A stretch of 64,000 nucleotides of DNA from Methanosarcina sp. MTP4 (lineage in GTDB: Archaea > Halobacteriota > Methanosarcinia > Methanosarcinales > Methanosarcinaceae), in NCBI RefSeq assembly GCF_000970045.1, contig NZ_CP009505.1:1922001-1986000 (forward strand), written 5' to 3'. Both the position numbers and the translations under genes were made by a program. The notes beneath the pieces were generated by a model. That model saw only the letters and a program-made list of their open reading frames with translations. It did no database searches and was not told the origin of the DNA. Below are positions 1 to 9,970 of the stretch, piece by piece. The first letter of the stretch is position 1. Every line of letters begins with the position of its first letter.

Positions 1-67
1 ACCGATTCGTATCCTGAATCCTCAACTATATTTTACGAGTAATATTATTGGGAAAAACCGGGATTTG

Positions 68-3000
68 ATGATAAAACACAGACTGAGCCCTTCGCTAATA
101 GCCAGATTTTTTTACCACAACTGTGAGCGCTATCTCCGCTACAATTCGACACCCCTGCAGGAAAGGGCCCGATCCGGGATCCCGGAGGTCAGGCCGGACC
201 AGAGCCCGGCTACGAAAGCTCTTCTGGAGGCGGGGAACCGGTGGGAAGAGCTTGTGGTCCTTGAAAAACTGAAGGACAATTTACTGATCCCTGAAGGCGA
301 GGGGGCTCTTCATGAGAGGGCTCATTCCGTAAAGGAAAGCCTGGAAATTTTCAGGAGCTTGAAAAAAGGGGATGCAGTCTACCAGCCTACGCTTTTAGTC
401 CCGCCCCGGTTTTATCGGAAGTACAATTTATCCCCTGAGCTGTGCAGGTTTTCGGCTTGTAGGCCTGACCTGGTGCGGGTTGTTAAGAAGGAGCCGATGG
501 ACTCAAAGGACCCGACCAGCCCAGGCAAGCCAGGCGGGTCCGGTGAGCTCTGCCTCCAGGTAATCGATGTAAAAGCCAGTGACGAACTGAGTTCGAGCCA
601 CCGTATCCAGGCTACGTTATATGCCCTGATGCTCAGAGAGGTGCTGGAGGAAAACGGCATTGATATGCAGGTGGACATGGATCAGGCAGGCATCTGGCTT
701 TACGGGCAGGATGAGCCGGAACTTTTTAAGCTGAATTTCAATATCAGGATTATCGAGGAATTTTTGAGGTACCGCCTGCCAAAAATCCTTACAGAACCTC
801 TCGAAGATGTGCCCTGGCACGTTTATCACCGCTGCGAGTTATGCGATTTTTACAGGCACTGCAGGGAAGAGGCTGAAAAAAGCGGTTCAGTCTCCCTTAT
901 CCCTTACCTTTCGGTAAGCGGGAGGGAATATCTCCGGGAGGCGGAGTGGGACAGCAAGACGTCGATAAACACCCTGTCCGAACTGGAGGCTTTTCTTGAA
1001 GCCGGGGGAAGCGAGGGAAGCAAGGACACAAAAGGTGTCGAAGGTTCTGAAGGTGCCGAGGGAACCGGAAAGGTTGAAGAAATCCTGGACAGGTGCGGCT
1101 CTTTGCGTGGGAAAGGGGAGTTTTTGCGAAACACTCTCCGGGCTCTGAAGGAAAAGGAGGTCGTGCTTAACAGGGGAGTTTCCCTTCCGCTGCCTAAAAA
1201 TGAGGACGTAAGCCTTTTTCTCACCCTGCAGAGAGACCCGGTTTCGGGCAAGATTTACTCGGCGGGTTTTCGGCGCTTCAAGGGGAAAGCCGTTTACGGA
1301 AGTCCGGTAAACGAAAGGATTTATGTGGCGGAAAGCCCTGAAAAATGTGAAGAGATACAGCGGAGATTCCTGCTGGATTTATTTGACGAGCTGAAAATTC
1401 TGCATGATTATAACGAAGCTTATAATGAAGCCAACGGAGCCAACGGAGCCACCAGTAACGAATCCACTGGCAATGAAGCTAATAAAACTAATGAATCCAC
1501 TGCAAACGAACCCGCTGCCAACGAATCCTCTGAAGCTAATGAAACCCTGAAATGGAAGGAACAAAAGTCCCTGCAGACATACGTTTATGACAGCTACGAA
1601 GCCTCTTTGTTCAGGGAACTCCTCCGGGAAGCGGTAAAAATCCCGGAACTGGCACCGGTTGCCCTTGAACTCTTATTCTACTATCAGGACCCTTCGTTGT
1701 TCGGGGAAAAGCAGCACCCTTTTGCAAAAGTATCGTTCCCGCTTGTTGTGCTGACCGAGGAGATCCGGAAGCTGGTATGTTTGCCGATCCCCTTTTCCCT
1801 CCGGCTTCCCGAGGTGACGGAGGCTTTGCCGAAAGCCGATTTCGATTTTAAGCTTGACCCTGGGGACCTGTTCTGGTTCGAGCACGGCAATGCGCTTAAG
1901 AGTGACGCAATCTCGATGGCATGGGAGAGGAAGAAGGTTGAAGCGGCTGGCTGGATCGAAAAGGAACTTTCGATGCGGCTCCTTGCAGCGAGCAGCGTCC
2001 TTGACGGGCTCCGGGAAAAAACCCGGGACTCCCTGGTCAGGTGGCCTCCCAAATTCCGGATTCCTGCGTCCCGGAGGTACAACTACCCGGAAGTTTCCAG
2101 GATGGTTTTCATTACCCGCTATGAGTCTTACCTGAGGAACCAGGAGATCAGGGAGAGGCGAAGCCTTCCTTTTTCGGAAAGGGTGAAGGAAGGGATCAGT
2201 ATTCCTGTCCAGTACCTGGAACAGAACCTCTGGAAAGTCAACTGTGACCTGGACTCAAGCCTCTTCGAACAGAACGAAAACTTTGGCTACATCCTGGTCC
2301 CGAAGGGAGAAGCCGGGGAAAAAGCCCAGGTCAGCTTTGAAGATTACAGATACCGGACCAATCTGCGGAACCCCGGCAGGAGCAAAGTCTGCTTTGCAAT
2401 GGTCAACAAGAAGGTCGAAAACGAAAAAACCGGGAAGATAATGGGGTTTTTCCTTGAGGTCTATTATAATGAGGACCAGCTGGGTTTTTCTAAAGATAAA
2501 GAAATGTCAGTTTCTGATCCATCAGCCAACTCAGCACCCAAACCAGTGTCCAAACAGAGCTTTTTCAAGACCGGAGACGAGGCAGTCCTTCACCCGAGGT
2601 TCACGGACTTTTCCTCGGAACGGATAATTTCCCGGCTCACCGAGCTTGACGAGCAACTGGAACACGACTTTATCCGGCTTTTGAGGGACCCCCGGGGCTT
2701 TTCAATCCCCACCCGGGAAACCGACAGGGTCCGCACTGCTGCCCTGAAACATGCCCAAAACTCGGGCTTTACCCCGAGCCAGCAAAAAGCCTTCATCCAC
2801 ATGCTGGAAAAACGCCTGACCCTTATCTGGGGACCCCCTGGGACCGGAAAGACCCATTTCCTGGCAAAAGCCCTTCTGGACCTTGTCCGGGCAAAAATGG
2901 AAGCCGGGGAAACTATCCACGTTGGGATAACGGCATTTACCCACGCCGCAATCGAAAACCTGCTGCTGAGGGTCCGGGAATTCGCTGAGGAAGAGGGGCT

Positions 3001-4366
3001 TGTAGAGGGTTCCGGAGAAGGAGAAGAAGAAGGAGAAGGAGAAGGAGAAGGAGAAGGAGAAGGGAAGGGAATAGAAGAACGAAAAGGAAAAGGACTTGAG
3101 ATTTACAAATTGAAGGACATAAAGACCCAGAAAGCCCGGGAGGCTTTAAAAGTCCTCTCCGAGTACGATATCCAGGAAAAGAGCGCCTGTCCCTTCCTGG
3201 TCCTGGGGGGGACGGTCAACAGCTTCAACAAAATAAAACAGAAATGCGACCCCATTGACCTCCTCATAGTTGACGAAGCCTCCCAGATGAAGCCCTCAGA
3301 ACTGGCTCTTGGCATGTCTGTCCTGGACGAAGGAAAACGGCTCATCCTTGCAGGAGACGATTTGCAGCTCCCGCCCATCATAGCCGGCGACTACCCTGAG
3401 CCCGAAGACGGCTTACCCGGCCTGTACGACTCCATCTTCTCCTACCTCCGCCTCAGGGACAGCATCCCGGACCCCAGGTACACCTGCCAGCTCCTTGAAA
3501 ACTGGAGGATGAACGAGACGCTGTCCGGCTTTCCGGCAGCAGCCCTCTACGGCAAAGATTACAGGCCGGCAAACGAAGGGATCGCAAAGCAGAAGCTCAA
3601 ACTCCTGCCGCCGGGCTCGACAAAAGGTGTCGAGAAAACATCAGCAAAATCAGAATCAGAACAAAACCCGGAACCGGACTCCGCACCCAACTCCGCACCC
3701 GAATCCGAACCAGAGCCCGAATTCATAAATTGGGTCCTTGACCCTGAATACCCTTTAAGCGTGGTAATTCTTGAAAACACCCGGGCTTCGATAGAAAACG
3801 AGATCGAAGCCGAACTGGTCGCAAAACTCGCCGTATCCCTTCGGCAGACCCTGTCCAGGGATGAGCCCGGCACCCCTTACCCGGACTCCGGGGAAGGAGA
3901 CTCCGATTTTTGGAAACATGGCTTATTTATCGTAAGCCCCCACCGCGCCCAGATCCGCACGATCCGGGACCACCTCGGCAAATTGCGAAACTGGCAGCAC
4001 CGCCCCTTCGTGGACACGGTTGACAAGACCCAGGGGCAGGAAGCCGAAGCCGTGATAGTTAGCTACGGGGTCAGCGATATCGATACCGCAATGAACGAAG
4101 CCGAGTTCATCTACAGCCTGAACAGGCTGAACGTCTCGATAACCAGGGCAAAAGCAAAATGCGTGGTCTTCCTCCCGCGCCCCTTACTGGAACCTCCCCT
4201 TGACCTCCTGAAGAACGCCGGGGCGAGCAAAGGGCTCGGGCATATGCTTGAGCTTGTGGAGTTTTGCAGGGAGAGAGGGGAAGTGGAGGAGTTCGAGGTG
4301 GAACTTGAGCAGGGGGTTTGCAGGTTGACGGGGATAAGGGCGAAGGCTAACCGAATTGAGGATTAA
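68..4366 (+). CDS. RecB-like nuclease fused to DNA2/UPF1-type SF1 helicase (TM0106-like)
   Basis: A 1432-residue DNA-processing protein. The N-terminal third carries a PD-(D/E)XK-like motif (VIDVKASDE, about residue 165) and a cysteine cluster RCELCDFYRHC near 255, as in RecB-family/Cas4-like nucleases. The C-terminal third is a superfamily 1B helicase: Walker A GPPGTGKT near 922, DEAS Walker B near 1068, GDDLQLPP, and the late motifs DKTQGQEAE and NVSITRAK after 1315. Between them are low-complexity linkers (N/E/A/T-rich near 460-495, Glu-Gly run near 985, Pro-Glu-Ser near 1200) that probably vary in length among relatives. ATG 68 is preferred to TTG 65. The likely role is single-strand or branched DNA processing in repair or defence; no partner gene is adjacent. 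The family assignment is firm, the substrate unknown. Confidence 0.9.
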   Translation: MIKHRLSPSLIARFFYHNCERYLRYNSTPLQERARSGIPEVRPDQSPATKALLEAGNRWEELVVLEKLKDNLLIPEGEGALHERAHSVKESLEIFRSLKKGDAVYQPTLLVPPRFYRKYNLSPELCRFSACRPDLVRVVKKEPMDSKDPTSPGKPGGSGELCLQVIDVKASDELSSSHRIQATLYALMLREVLEENGIDMQVDMDQAGIWLYGQDEPELFKLNFNIRIIEEFLRYRLPKILTEPLEDVPWHVYHRCELCDFYRHCREEAEKSGSVSLIPYLSVSGREYLREAEWDSKTSINTLSELEAFLEAGGSEGSKDTKGVEGSEGAEGTGKVEEILDRCGSLRGKGEFLRNTLRALKEKEVVLNRGVSLPLPKNEDVSLFLTLQRDPVSGKIYSAGFRRFKGKAVYGSPVNERIYVAESPEKCEEIQRRFLLDLFDELKILHDYNEAYNEANGANGATSNESTGNEANKTNESTANEPAANESSEANETLKWKEQKSLQTYVYDSYEASLFRELLREAVKIPELAPVALELLFYYQDPSLFGEKQHPFAKVSFPLVVLTEEIRKLVCLPIPFSLRLPEVTEALPKADFDFKLDPGDLFWFEHGNALKSDAISMAWERKKVEAAGWIEKELSMRLLAASSVLDGLREKTRDSLVRWPPKFRIPASRRYNYPEVSRMVFITRYESYLRNQEIRERRSLPFSERVKEGISIPVQYLEQNLWKVNCDLDSSLFEQNENFGYILVPKGEAGEKAQVSFEDYRYRTNLRNPGRSKVCFAMVNKKVENEKTGKIMGFFLEVYYNEDQLGFSKDKEMSVSDPSANSAPKPVSKQSFFKTGDEAVLHPRFTDFSSERIISRLTELDEQLEHDFIRLLRDPRGFSIPTRETDRVRTAALKHAQNSGFTPSQQKAFIHMLEKRLTLIWGPPGTGKTHFLAKALLDLVRAKMEAGETIHVGITAFTHAAIENLLLRVREFAEEEGLVEGSGEGEEEGEGEGEGEGEGKGIEERKGKGLEIYKLKDIKTQKAREALKVLSEYDIQEKSACPFLVLGGTVNSFNKIKQKCDPIDLLIVDEASQMKPSELALGMSVLDEGKRLILAGDDLQLPPIIAGDYPEPEDGLPGLYDSIFSYLRLRDSIPDPRYTCQLLENWRMNETLSGFPAAALYGKDYRPANEGIAKQKLKLLPPGSTKGVEKTSAKSESEQNPEPDSAPNSAPESEPEPEFINWVLDPEYPLSVVILENTRASIENEIEAELVAKLAVSLRQTLSRDEPGTPYPDSGEGDSDFWKHGLFIVSPHRAQIRTIRDHLGKLRNWQHRPFVDTVDKTQGQEAEAVIVSYGVSDIDTAMNEAEFIYSLNRLNVSITRAKAKCVVFLPRPLLEPPLDLLKNAGASKGLGHMLELVEFCRERGEVEEFEVELEQGVCRLTGIRAKANRIED

Positions 4367-4377
4367 AATCAGTATTC

Positions 4378-4550
4378 TGGCCGCCAAAGTTTTATGACGA
4401 TTTTCTTCGGGGATGGGGGTGCTTTTTTGTTTTGCTTACTCAGAAACCGCGGCCCTCACGATTTCTTAGACCCGACATCAGCCACGCAAAGCGAAGCTTT
4501 GCGGCTTTTCCTGGAAAATGAAGTAAATGAAGAAGAAGACGAAAATTAAG
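4378..4550. repeat. Hairpin-bearing intergenic repeat, forward copy 1
   Basis: The segment matches 6808-6966 in layout: GGCCGCC start, a TTTTTTGTTTT run, ACTCAGAAACCGCGGCCCTCA, then a hairpin and CGGCTTTTCC. The hairpin is CGCAAAGC-GAA-GCTTTGCG (4485-4503). Its stem differs from the one at 6915-6934 although the flanks are shared. Confidence 0.7.
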
Positions 4551-4648
4551 AATTGTCACCGACTTCTACGGCAGAGGCGTATATATTGTACAGCTCCCAT
4601 ACTGTACATTATACGATCGGAAATCTTCAAAAATGCAGGACCGATGCC

Positions 4649-5317
4649 ATGAATACGAAAGAAACACCCCTTGACCTTAACCGGATCCGGCTCCTTATCG
4701 CAGAAAGAAAGGCTGAGATAAAAAGGGAATTCAATGCAGAAATCACAGACATTTTCGGTTCATACGCACGTGGGGAAGAAAAAGAGGGAAGCGATATTGA
4801 TGTCCTGGTGAGCTTAGGGGAAGGAGCAAGCCTTTTTGACCTTACAGGGCTTGAGTCCTATCTTGAGGAGCTGTTTGGAGTCCCGGTGGATGTTGTTTCG
4901 GAAAGGGGCATAAACCCGATAGTTAAGGCTGATATATTAAAGGGAGCTACCGGGGGCATAAAATCACCTCTGCTTTACCTGTGCGAGATGCTCAAAGCTT
5001 CCAGAAGTATAAAAGAGTTTACCGAATGGATGGACAGGGACACTTTTTTGGATGACAATCTAACAAAGGATGCAGTCGTACTCCAGCTGGAGATCATAGG
5101 TAAAGCCGCAAAATCCGTTTCTGCCGATATACGGTCAAAGGCTCCGGAAGTAGATTGGGAGGGTATGGCAGGAATGGGAGACCGCCTGAGATCCGCTTAT
5201 TTTGATGTGGATTATGACCATGTTTGGGATGCCGCAATAAACGATGCTCCGGTGCTTGAAAAAGCTGTTGAAAGGTCGATCAGGGAGCTGAATTTGGGTA
5301 ACTGTGAGGATTTTTAA
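4649..5317 (+). CDS. Fused MntA-like nucleotidyltransferase and HepT-like (DUF86) protein, HEPN site degenerate
   Basis: The 222-residue protein joins the two halves of an MNT-HEPN toxin-antitoxin pair in one chain. Residues 1-95 are a minimal nucleotidyltransferase with the signature GSYARGEEKEGSDIDVL (G37-S38, D49 and D51). Residues 105-222 match the HepT/DUF86 four-helix fold (LLYLCEMLKASRSI, AVVLQLEIIGKAAK, YFDVDYDHVW). The RNase motif RX4HXY of active HepT is not present: the aligned residues are G177 and S182, with only Y184 kept. In this family MntA adenylylates HepT next to that motif to silence it. A dead toxin domain fused to its antitoxin suggests an immunity or regulatory relic. 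ATG 4649 is chosen; the frame is open up to TTG 4553, but that part has no family resemblance. Confidence 0.8.
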   Translation: MNTKETPLDLNRIRLLIAERKAEIKREFNAEITDIFGSYARGEEKEGSDIDVLVSLGEGASLFDLTGLESYLEELFGVPVDVVSERGINPIVKADILKGATGGIKSPLLYLCEMLKASRSIKEFTEWMDRDTFLDDNLTKDAVVLQLEIIGKAAKSVSADIRSKAPEVDWEGMAGMGDRLRSAYFDVDYDHVWDAAINDAPVLEKAVERSIRELNLGNCEDF

Positions 5318-5788
5318 GATCGGCGGTAAAGATTTGATGGAAAGATTCGATGGTAAAGAGGCGTTTTCGTTCCAATCAAGAGGAAATATACAACTCTATT
5401 TTTATATTTAGCAGGTGGCAGGCGCATCCAAACCCCCCATAATATCGATACTGGGTATTATGCCATCTAGTAAATTGAAATAAAGGCAGGTTAGTTGAAT
5501 AAAAGTAAAGGCTAACAATGCCACTCTATTCTTTCAATCCTTTTTTCATAAATTCGGGAAAGGCCGTTTGCTGACGCAAACGGTGAGGACCCTGTTTTCC
5601 CGATACTGAGCAGCTAACCGGCGGACCGGAATCACCATTAAACCCGCCCAATAAACCAGGGTCTTTTCTCCTCTCGCCTTCTCTCCTCGCTCCCTCTTTA
5701 AACCCTGGTCCTCCGCATTACAGTCCGGTGCTTCTTCTTGATCTTATTCCTTATATAGAATTGAGTTTATAACCTATCATGAAACAAG
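5318..5788. other. Intergenic region with inverted-orientation hairpin and TATA-like box
   Basis: No gene is seen. A hairpin CCGTTTGC-TGAC-GCAAACGG lies at 5564-5583, preceded by GGGAAAGG. It is the reverse-orientation counterpart of the hairpin at 6915-6934. The 20-bp stretch ending in CTCTATTTTTATATTT near 5392-5411 recurs near 6185-6204. A TATA-like TTATATAG (5751-5758) sits about 30 bp before the next gene. Confidence 0.5.
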
Positions 5789-6052
5789 ATGAAAAAGCCT
5801 CGAAAAGTGAGTCATGAAAACAAGGTTTATCGAACCATACTGGATAAAGACTTAGTCTTCGAAACGTCTGAGAGCCTGCAGGTAAGTACAAAAATAAGTT
5901 ACACGAAAGGAGACGTCACTGATTACCTGCCCCCTGAGATCCGGGAATTGAAACTGAAAGTTCAGGCTTTTGAAAGCAGGAGAACCATTACCGAGGACTC
6001 CTTAGCCTCCTTCTGGGATAACGAATATGACGAAGCCTGGAACGAATGTTGA
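5789..6052 (+). CDS. Small uncharacterised protein, possibly antitoxin-like
   Basis: An 87-residue protein whose function I cannot name. It has a basic start (MKKPRKVSHENK), a middle predicted to form strands, and an acidic end ASFWDNEYDEAWNEC. That tail resembles the FWDNEEDE.WN ending seen on many short VapB-like antitoxins of archaea, but no toxin gene follows: the next sequence is the three-hairpin repeat beginning about 20 bp after the stop. The TATA-like box at 5751-5758 would place the transcript start only a few bases before ATG 5789, so it may be leaderless. It could be a solitary antitoxin or a relic whose partner was replaced by the repeat. Confidence 0.55.
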   Translation: MKKPRKVSHENKVYRTILDKDLVFETSESLQVSTKISYTKGDVTDYLPPEIRELKLKVQAFESRRTITEDSLASFWDNEYDEAWNEC

Positions 6053-6070
6053 ATCACCCGAGTTCCGCCT

Positions 6071-6178
6071 CCCGAGTTCCGCTTCGGGATCACAGAAAAT
6101 CGGAGATTTTCTGGGAGTTGCACTGCAAGTGCAACAGCACGGGGTCCTTTTCGCTCGCTGCGCTCCCTCAAGAGGACT
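6071..6178. repeat. Three-hairpin intergenic element, copy A
   Basis: Three hairpins follow one another: CCCGA..TCGGG (6071-6088), CAGAAAATC-GGA-GATTTTCTG (6093-6113) and GTTGCACT-GCA-AGTGCAAC (6117-6135). They are followed by a GCTCGCTGCGC segment and CTCAAGAGGA. The same arrangement occurs at 34439-34545, where the second stem has a base-pair swap on both arms. Confidence 0.8.
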
Positions 6179-6278
6179 TACTATAACTCTATTTTTATAT
6201 TTCCCCGGCGGCGGGCTCACCCACTCCCCCGCACAACCTTCAGTCCAGAAGCAGAATAGCTCTACGGAGCCGAAGTTT

Positions 6279-6617
6279 TTATTCTCCCTCGTCCTCATAA
6301 ACCCCGGTAAGCAATATCCTCTTCTCAAAACCGCCTCTCTCTTCCCTCTTCTTCTCCTGGATTTGCTCAACCCTTTCAAACCCTGTGACCCGGGAAAGCG
6401 CATCAACAACTTCCCTTATGTCCGCCAGCTCCTCAACACACGGCTCTTCCATGAACTCCAGGACTTCCTCATAGAGTTTTCTTATAAGATACTGCGGGTA
6501 TTCCTCATCCTCATCAAGAATTTCGCACTCCGGAACCCTGTTTGAGCTTCTTATGATTTCCGGGATTTTGTCGCGGACGAGCTTGTCATAGGATGTGTAG
6601 CTGGTTTTTTCGGTCAT
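6279..6617 (-). CDS. MazG-like/phosphoribosyl-ATP pyrophosphohydrolase-type protein
   Basis: A 112-residue all-alpha protein beginning TSYDKLVRDKIPEII, the hallmark of small MazG-like hydrolases that cut nucleoside triphosphates to monophosphate and pyrophosphate. The metal-binding carboxylates appear in LYEEVLEFME and ELADIREVVDAL (the EExxE...ExxD pattern). Start ATG 6617 is preferred over 6638 because GAAGGT lies seven bases before it. It stands alone between repeats and reads against its neighbours. House-cleaning of non-canonical nucleotides is likely; many such genes sit near defence loci. Confidence 0.8.
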   Translation of the reverse strand: MTEKTSYTSYDKLVRDKIPEIIRSSNRVPECEILDEDEEYPQYLIRKLYEEVLEFMEEPCVEELADIREVVDALSRVTGFERVEQIQEKKREERGGFEKRILLTGVYEDEGE

Positions 6618-6638
6618 TATGAAACCTTCTATTTCCAT

Positions 6639-7173
6639 TTCTTATCAATTGTTACCCAGTTTTTCAACTGTTTGTTTTTCAACTGTCTGTTAGAATCCGG
6701 TTATGTTCCGGTTTTATCCTGGTTTCTATTATCTATCAGAAGTACTTTGCTTTTAGCTTGCCAAATGGGGAGAAGATTGAGTTGGAGTAATGGTTTAAGT
6801 TAGTGTTATGGCCGCCCGGATTTTGGATGGGTTATTGGAAATAAGGTTGCATTTTTTTGTTTTACTGATTCTAAAGATGCGGCCCTCAGTGGTTGGGAGT
6901 TTTCGGCAGCAGTTCCGTTTGCGGTAGCAAACGGCTTTTCCTTGAATATAATGAAAAAGAAGAATTAGTAAATTGCACAGCAACAATGTTTTCTGACTGA
7001 ACTAATGTGTGAAGTTAAAAATCCGGCTTAAATTGGCCTATATGGGTATCATGACTCTCTTTTTATATTTTTTAGACTCTCTACCTGCAAGTGATCCTCA
7101 GCCGCTTTTTCAGTCTGAATGCTATATCGTGCAACCACATGCACTCACCTTATTTTGTAACAATCATTTAAAA
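6639..7173. repeat. Intergenic region with hairpin repeat, forward copy 2 (6808-6966)
   Basis: No gene is supported; short ORFs here are chance. The repeat at 6808-6966 pairs with 4378-4550: GGCCGCC, TTTTTTTGTTTTACTGATTC, GCGGCCCTCA, hairpin CCGTTTGC-GGTA-GCAAACGG (6915-6934), then CGGCTTTTCCTTG. The flank 6639-6807 shows only a short repeated TTTTTCAACTGT. Confidence 0.65.
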
Positions 7174-9969
7174 TCAGGGTTGTGGATAAGAACAATATTT
7201 TTCAATTATGTCTTCCACATCTGATGGATAATGTGAAATATCTTCATGCCATTTTCCAAATCCACCGTGATTATTTACCGCTTTAACCCATTCTTTTAAG
7301 AAAGCTCTCTTGGTTCTGCTCTGGTCATTATCTTGACCTTTAGTTTCAAGTATCAAAAATTCTCCATTTGCCAGCTTAATTATAAAATCTGGGTAGTATT
7401 TTCTGATAATTCCCTGGTAGTTATACGAGATGGTAAAACTGACATGATCATTTTTTACCCAAGAATCCACTGAAGGGTGTTTATCCAATGTGTAGGCTTC
7501 GGATGCTTCCCAGGTGCTATCCACGACAATAAGATTAATATGAGATTTTTCTGTGTGTTCACAAGGTTTAGTTGTATGCCATGTACGCATTTGGCCAGTT
7601 GACCTAATAGGGTTTTCTTTATCAAAAATAGGCACCAATTTTTCCGTATTTTCCGCACGAATTGCACTCCAAATATGTTGCACAATTTTGTTGGTATTTA
7701 TTGTGATCAAAACCCTTCTTTTCAATTCATTTTCCCTAAAGTAACGGCTACTAATCACTATTTTTTCGCTTTTAATAAAGTCACTTGTTATCTTTATTAG
7801 CTGGGCAAGGAAAAAATCCTTGTTCCCTTTCAAGCCACCTCGTTCACTATTGAATATTCTTTTTGCCGTTTCAAATATGATTGTCTGGGTTCGAAACTTA
7901 TCGGCTATTTCCTGTAAATCGATTTCAGACATTGCTGCAAGGCTAGGTTTACTTGCAATAATTGCAGCCATTTCAGCTTGGGTTATACTTTCATAAGGGT
8001 CCAGTACTATTGGAGTTACTTTCTCCATATCAAGTTCCAAAATTGGGCGATACACGTGGTCTATTCTGAGTACGTTTGGCCAAGAAATTTCATAGTTTTG
8101 CTTTTCTTTTACAGGCTCAATTGCTGTTCTTGGCTTTGTCGGTTTTGGAATCCCCTCGCCTCCTTCATGAGGAAGAAAAGTGAATGGTACTCCAAAAATG
8201 TTCACATAGTCAGGCTCAAAGAAACCGTCGTCATCTATCTCATAAGAAGTTCGCCTGAGACCTCTGCCTACAACCTGTTCACATAATAGCTGACTTGAAA
8301 AAGCACGTAAGCCCATGATATGAGTCACTGTTTTTGCGTCCCAGCCTTCAGAAAGCATACCAACCGATATTATGTTATGTATTTGTTCTCCTGGTTCCCC
8401 GATTTTTCCTATTGTATCTACTTTCAATCGTAGGAGCTCAGCTTGCTGCTGTTTAGTTAACTTGACCTCTTCATCATTTTTATCCGGATAAAAATCAAAG
8501 TTTTCTTCTTTACTTTCAGCTTCCTTCAAAACTTTACTATCAATCAAGAGTGTTTTTTCAGGGTCACACAGTTCAGGAATATGAATTTCATTATGGTCAA
8601 AAGCGTATTTGATTCTGGCAGAAGTTTCCGTTCGATTTGCAACAGTTATCATAACCGGAGGAACCTTATGACCCATTTCTCCCCACTGTTCTTTAGTTTT
8701 TAACCAGTCCTTGCCCAGAAGGTAATAGGCGTTAGTTACAAGATCGTGAAAAGGAGCCGTTTCTTCTTTTTTTGAGTTGAGATCATCTTTAACATTAGGA
8801 TCCGCATAGATGTGGTATAAACGGGATTTCAGCTCTTCAGTTTTTATGCTGTTATCCCGGATAACTACTCGCGGAGTTTTTACTAGTCCCGATTCTATTG
8901 CATCGTTTAAACCAAAATCACTTACAATCCATCCAAAAAGTGCTTCTTCAGACGCTTTTTTTCCCGATGGGGCAAAAGGAGTTGCTGAAAAGTCAAAACA
9001 ACGAAGGATGCCCCGCTTACGGTTGATTCTATCCAGCCCACCAATCCAAATTGTGCTCTCTTCGATATCTTCTTTTTTAACCCCTTTTACTTTGCTTTCA
9101 GCAGGAATACGCCATGCATGATGTGCTTCGTCATTTATGACAACAATATTTCGGGAATTTTTCAGTTCCCCAAGAACTTCTCGAACATAAGCTTCATCAC
9201 TTTTTGCCCCTCGCTTATCGACACTTTTCCTTTTTGCGATTCTTTCTTCGCTTTCCCAGGCAAGTTTGTGCCAGTTTATAATTTTGATTTTACCCTGCCT
9301 CAATTTCTCAATCAGACCTGAGGGGACAATGTTGAATTCTTCGTAATAGTTATTAGGTTCATTTGGATTGAGTACAGAAAGACGGCTCTTAACAGTTATG
9401 CCAGGAGCTACTACCAAGATATTTTTAGAAAATCTTGTATCCTTAGGGTTGGCTACTTTATTTAACACCTGCCAGGCAATGAGCATTGCCATCACCACAG
9501 TTTTTCCAGTGCCAGTAGCCATCTTGTTACACCAGCGAGAAAAGTCCCCACCATCCGAAGGGATTTTTATCCCTACTTTTTCTGAATCTGGAGCTTCAGT
9601 AAGCCAGATTAATGTTTTAATGGCTTCGAGCTGACAGAAGAAAAAAGGATTATGAATATGCTCTTCATGATCTTGCCAGTACCTCAACAGCCTTTTTGTT
9701 ACTCCGGTTACTCCAGGGTAATCGCTATTCTCCCAGGATTTCACCCTTTTACGTATTTCTTCAACGAGTTTTATCTTTACAAAAATTCCTGGATCATCGA
9801 AGGATTTACTTCCAGGAGTGGCTATTAGGTAACCAGCAGGTCTTCTACCATCTCTTTTCTCAAAAAGCCGTCTCTCACGGTCGTAAAACCAATGCTGCTT
9901 CGGCTCTTCAAAGGGACCATTTATAATGAGTTTGTCAATAACCTTTCTTCTTTCCATGACCGATTCCAC
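7174..9969 (-). CDS. Type III-like restriction subunit (SF2 helicase with C-terminal nuclease)
   Basis: The 931-residue restriction partner of the methyltransferase just upstream. Helicase motifs: MATGTGKTVV (Walker A, about residue 150), NDEAHHAW (DEAH-type box, about 278), FSATPF, and late motifs SEGWDAKTVTHIMG and QVVGRGLRR. The C-terminus has YYPDFII..LILETKG (near 875-895), a PD-(D/E)XK nuclease site. It reads from GTG 9969 (or ATG 9957) one base after the mod stop codon, so the two are one operon. It should translocate on DNA after recognising unmethylated sites and cut. Base composition is more AT-rich than the flanking housekeeping genes, in keeping with transfer. Confidence 0.9.
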   Translation of the reverse strand: MESVMERRKVIDKLIINGPFEEPKQHWFYDRERRLFEKRDGRRPAGYLIATPGSKSFDDPGIFVKIKLVEEIRKRVKSWENSDYPGVTGVTKRLLRYWQDHEEHIHNPFFFCQLEAIKTLIWLTEAPDSEKVGIKIPSDGGDFSRWCNKMATGTGKTVVMAMLIAWQVLNKVANPKDTRFSKNILVVAPGITVKSRLSVLNPNEPNNYYEEFNIVPSGLIEKLRQGKIKIINWHKLAWESEERIAKRKSVDKRGAKSDEAYVREVLGELKNSRNIVVINDEAHHAWRIPAESKVKGVKKEDIEESTIWIGGLDRINRKRGILRCFDFSATPFAPSGKKASEEALFGWIVSDFGLNDAIESGLVKTPRVVIRDNSIKTEELKSRLYHIYADPNVKDDLNSKKEETAPFHDLVTNAYYLLGKDWLKTKEQWGEMGHKVPPVMITVANRTETSARIKYAFDHNEIHIPELCDPEKTLLIDSKVLKEAESKEENFDFYPDKNDEEVKLTKQQQAELLRLKVDTIGKIGEPGEQIHNIISVGMLSEGWDAKTVTHIMGLRAFSSQLLCEQVVGRGLRRTSYEIDDDGFFEPDYVNIFGVPFTFLPHEGGEGIPKPTKPRTAIEPVKEKQNYEISWPNVLRIDHVYRPILELDMEKVTPIVLDPYESITQAEMAAIIASKPSLAAMSEIDLQEIADKFRTQTIIFETAKRIFNSERGGLKGNKDFFLAQLIKITSDFIKSEKIVISSRYFRENELKRRVLITINTNKIVQHIWSAIRAENTEKLVPIFDKENPIRSTGQMRTWHTTKPCEHTEKSHINLIVVDSTWEASEAYTLDKHPSVDSWVKNDHVSFTISYNYQGIIRKYYPDFIIKLANGEFLILETKGQDNDQSRTKRAFLKEWVKAVNNHGGFGKWHEDISHYPSDVEDIIEKYCSYPQP

Positions 9970-9970
9970 C

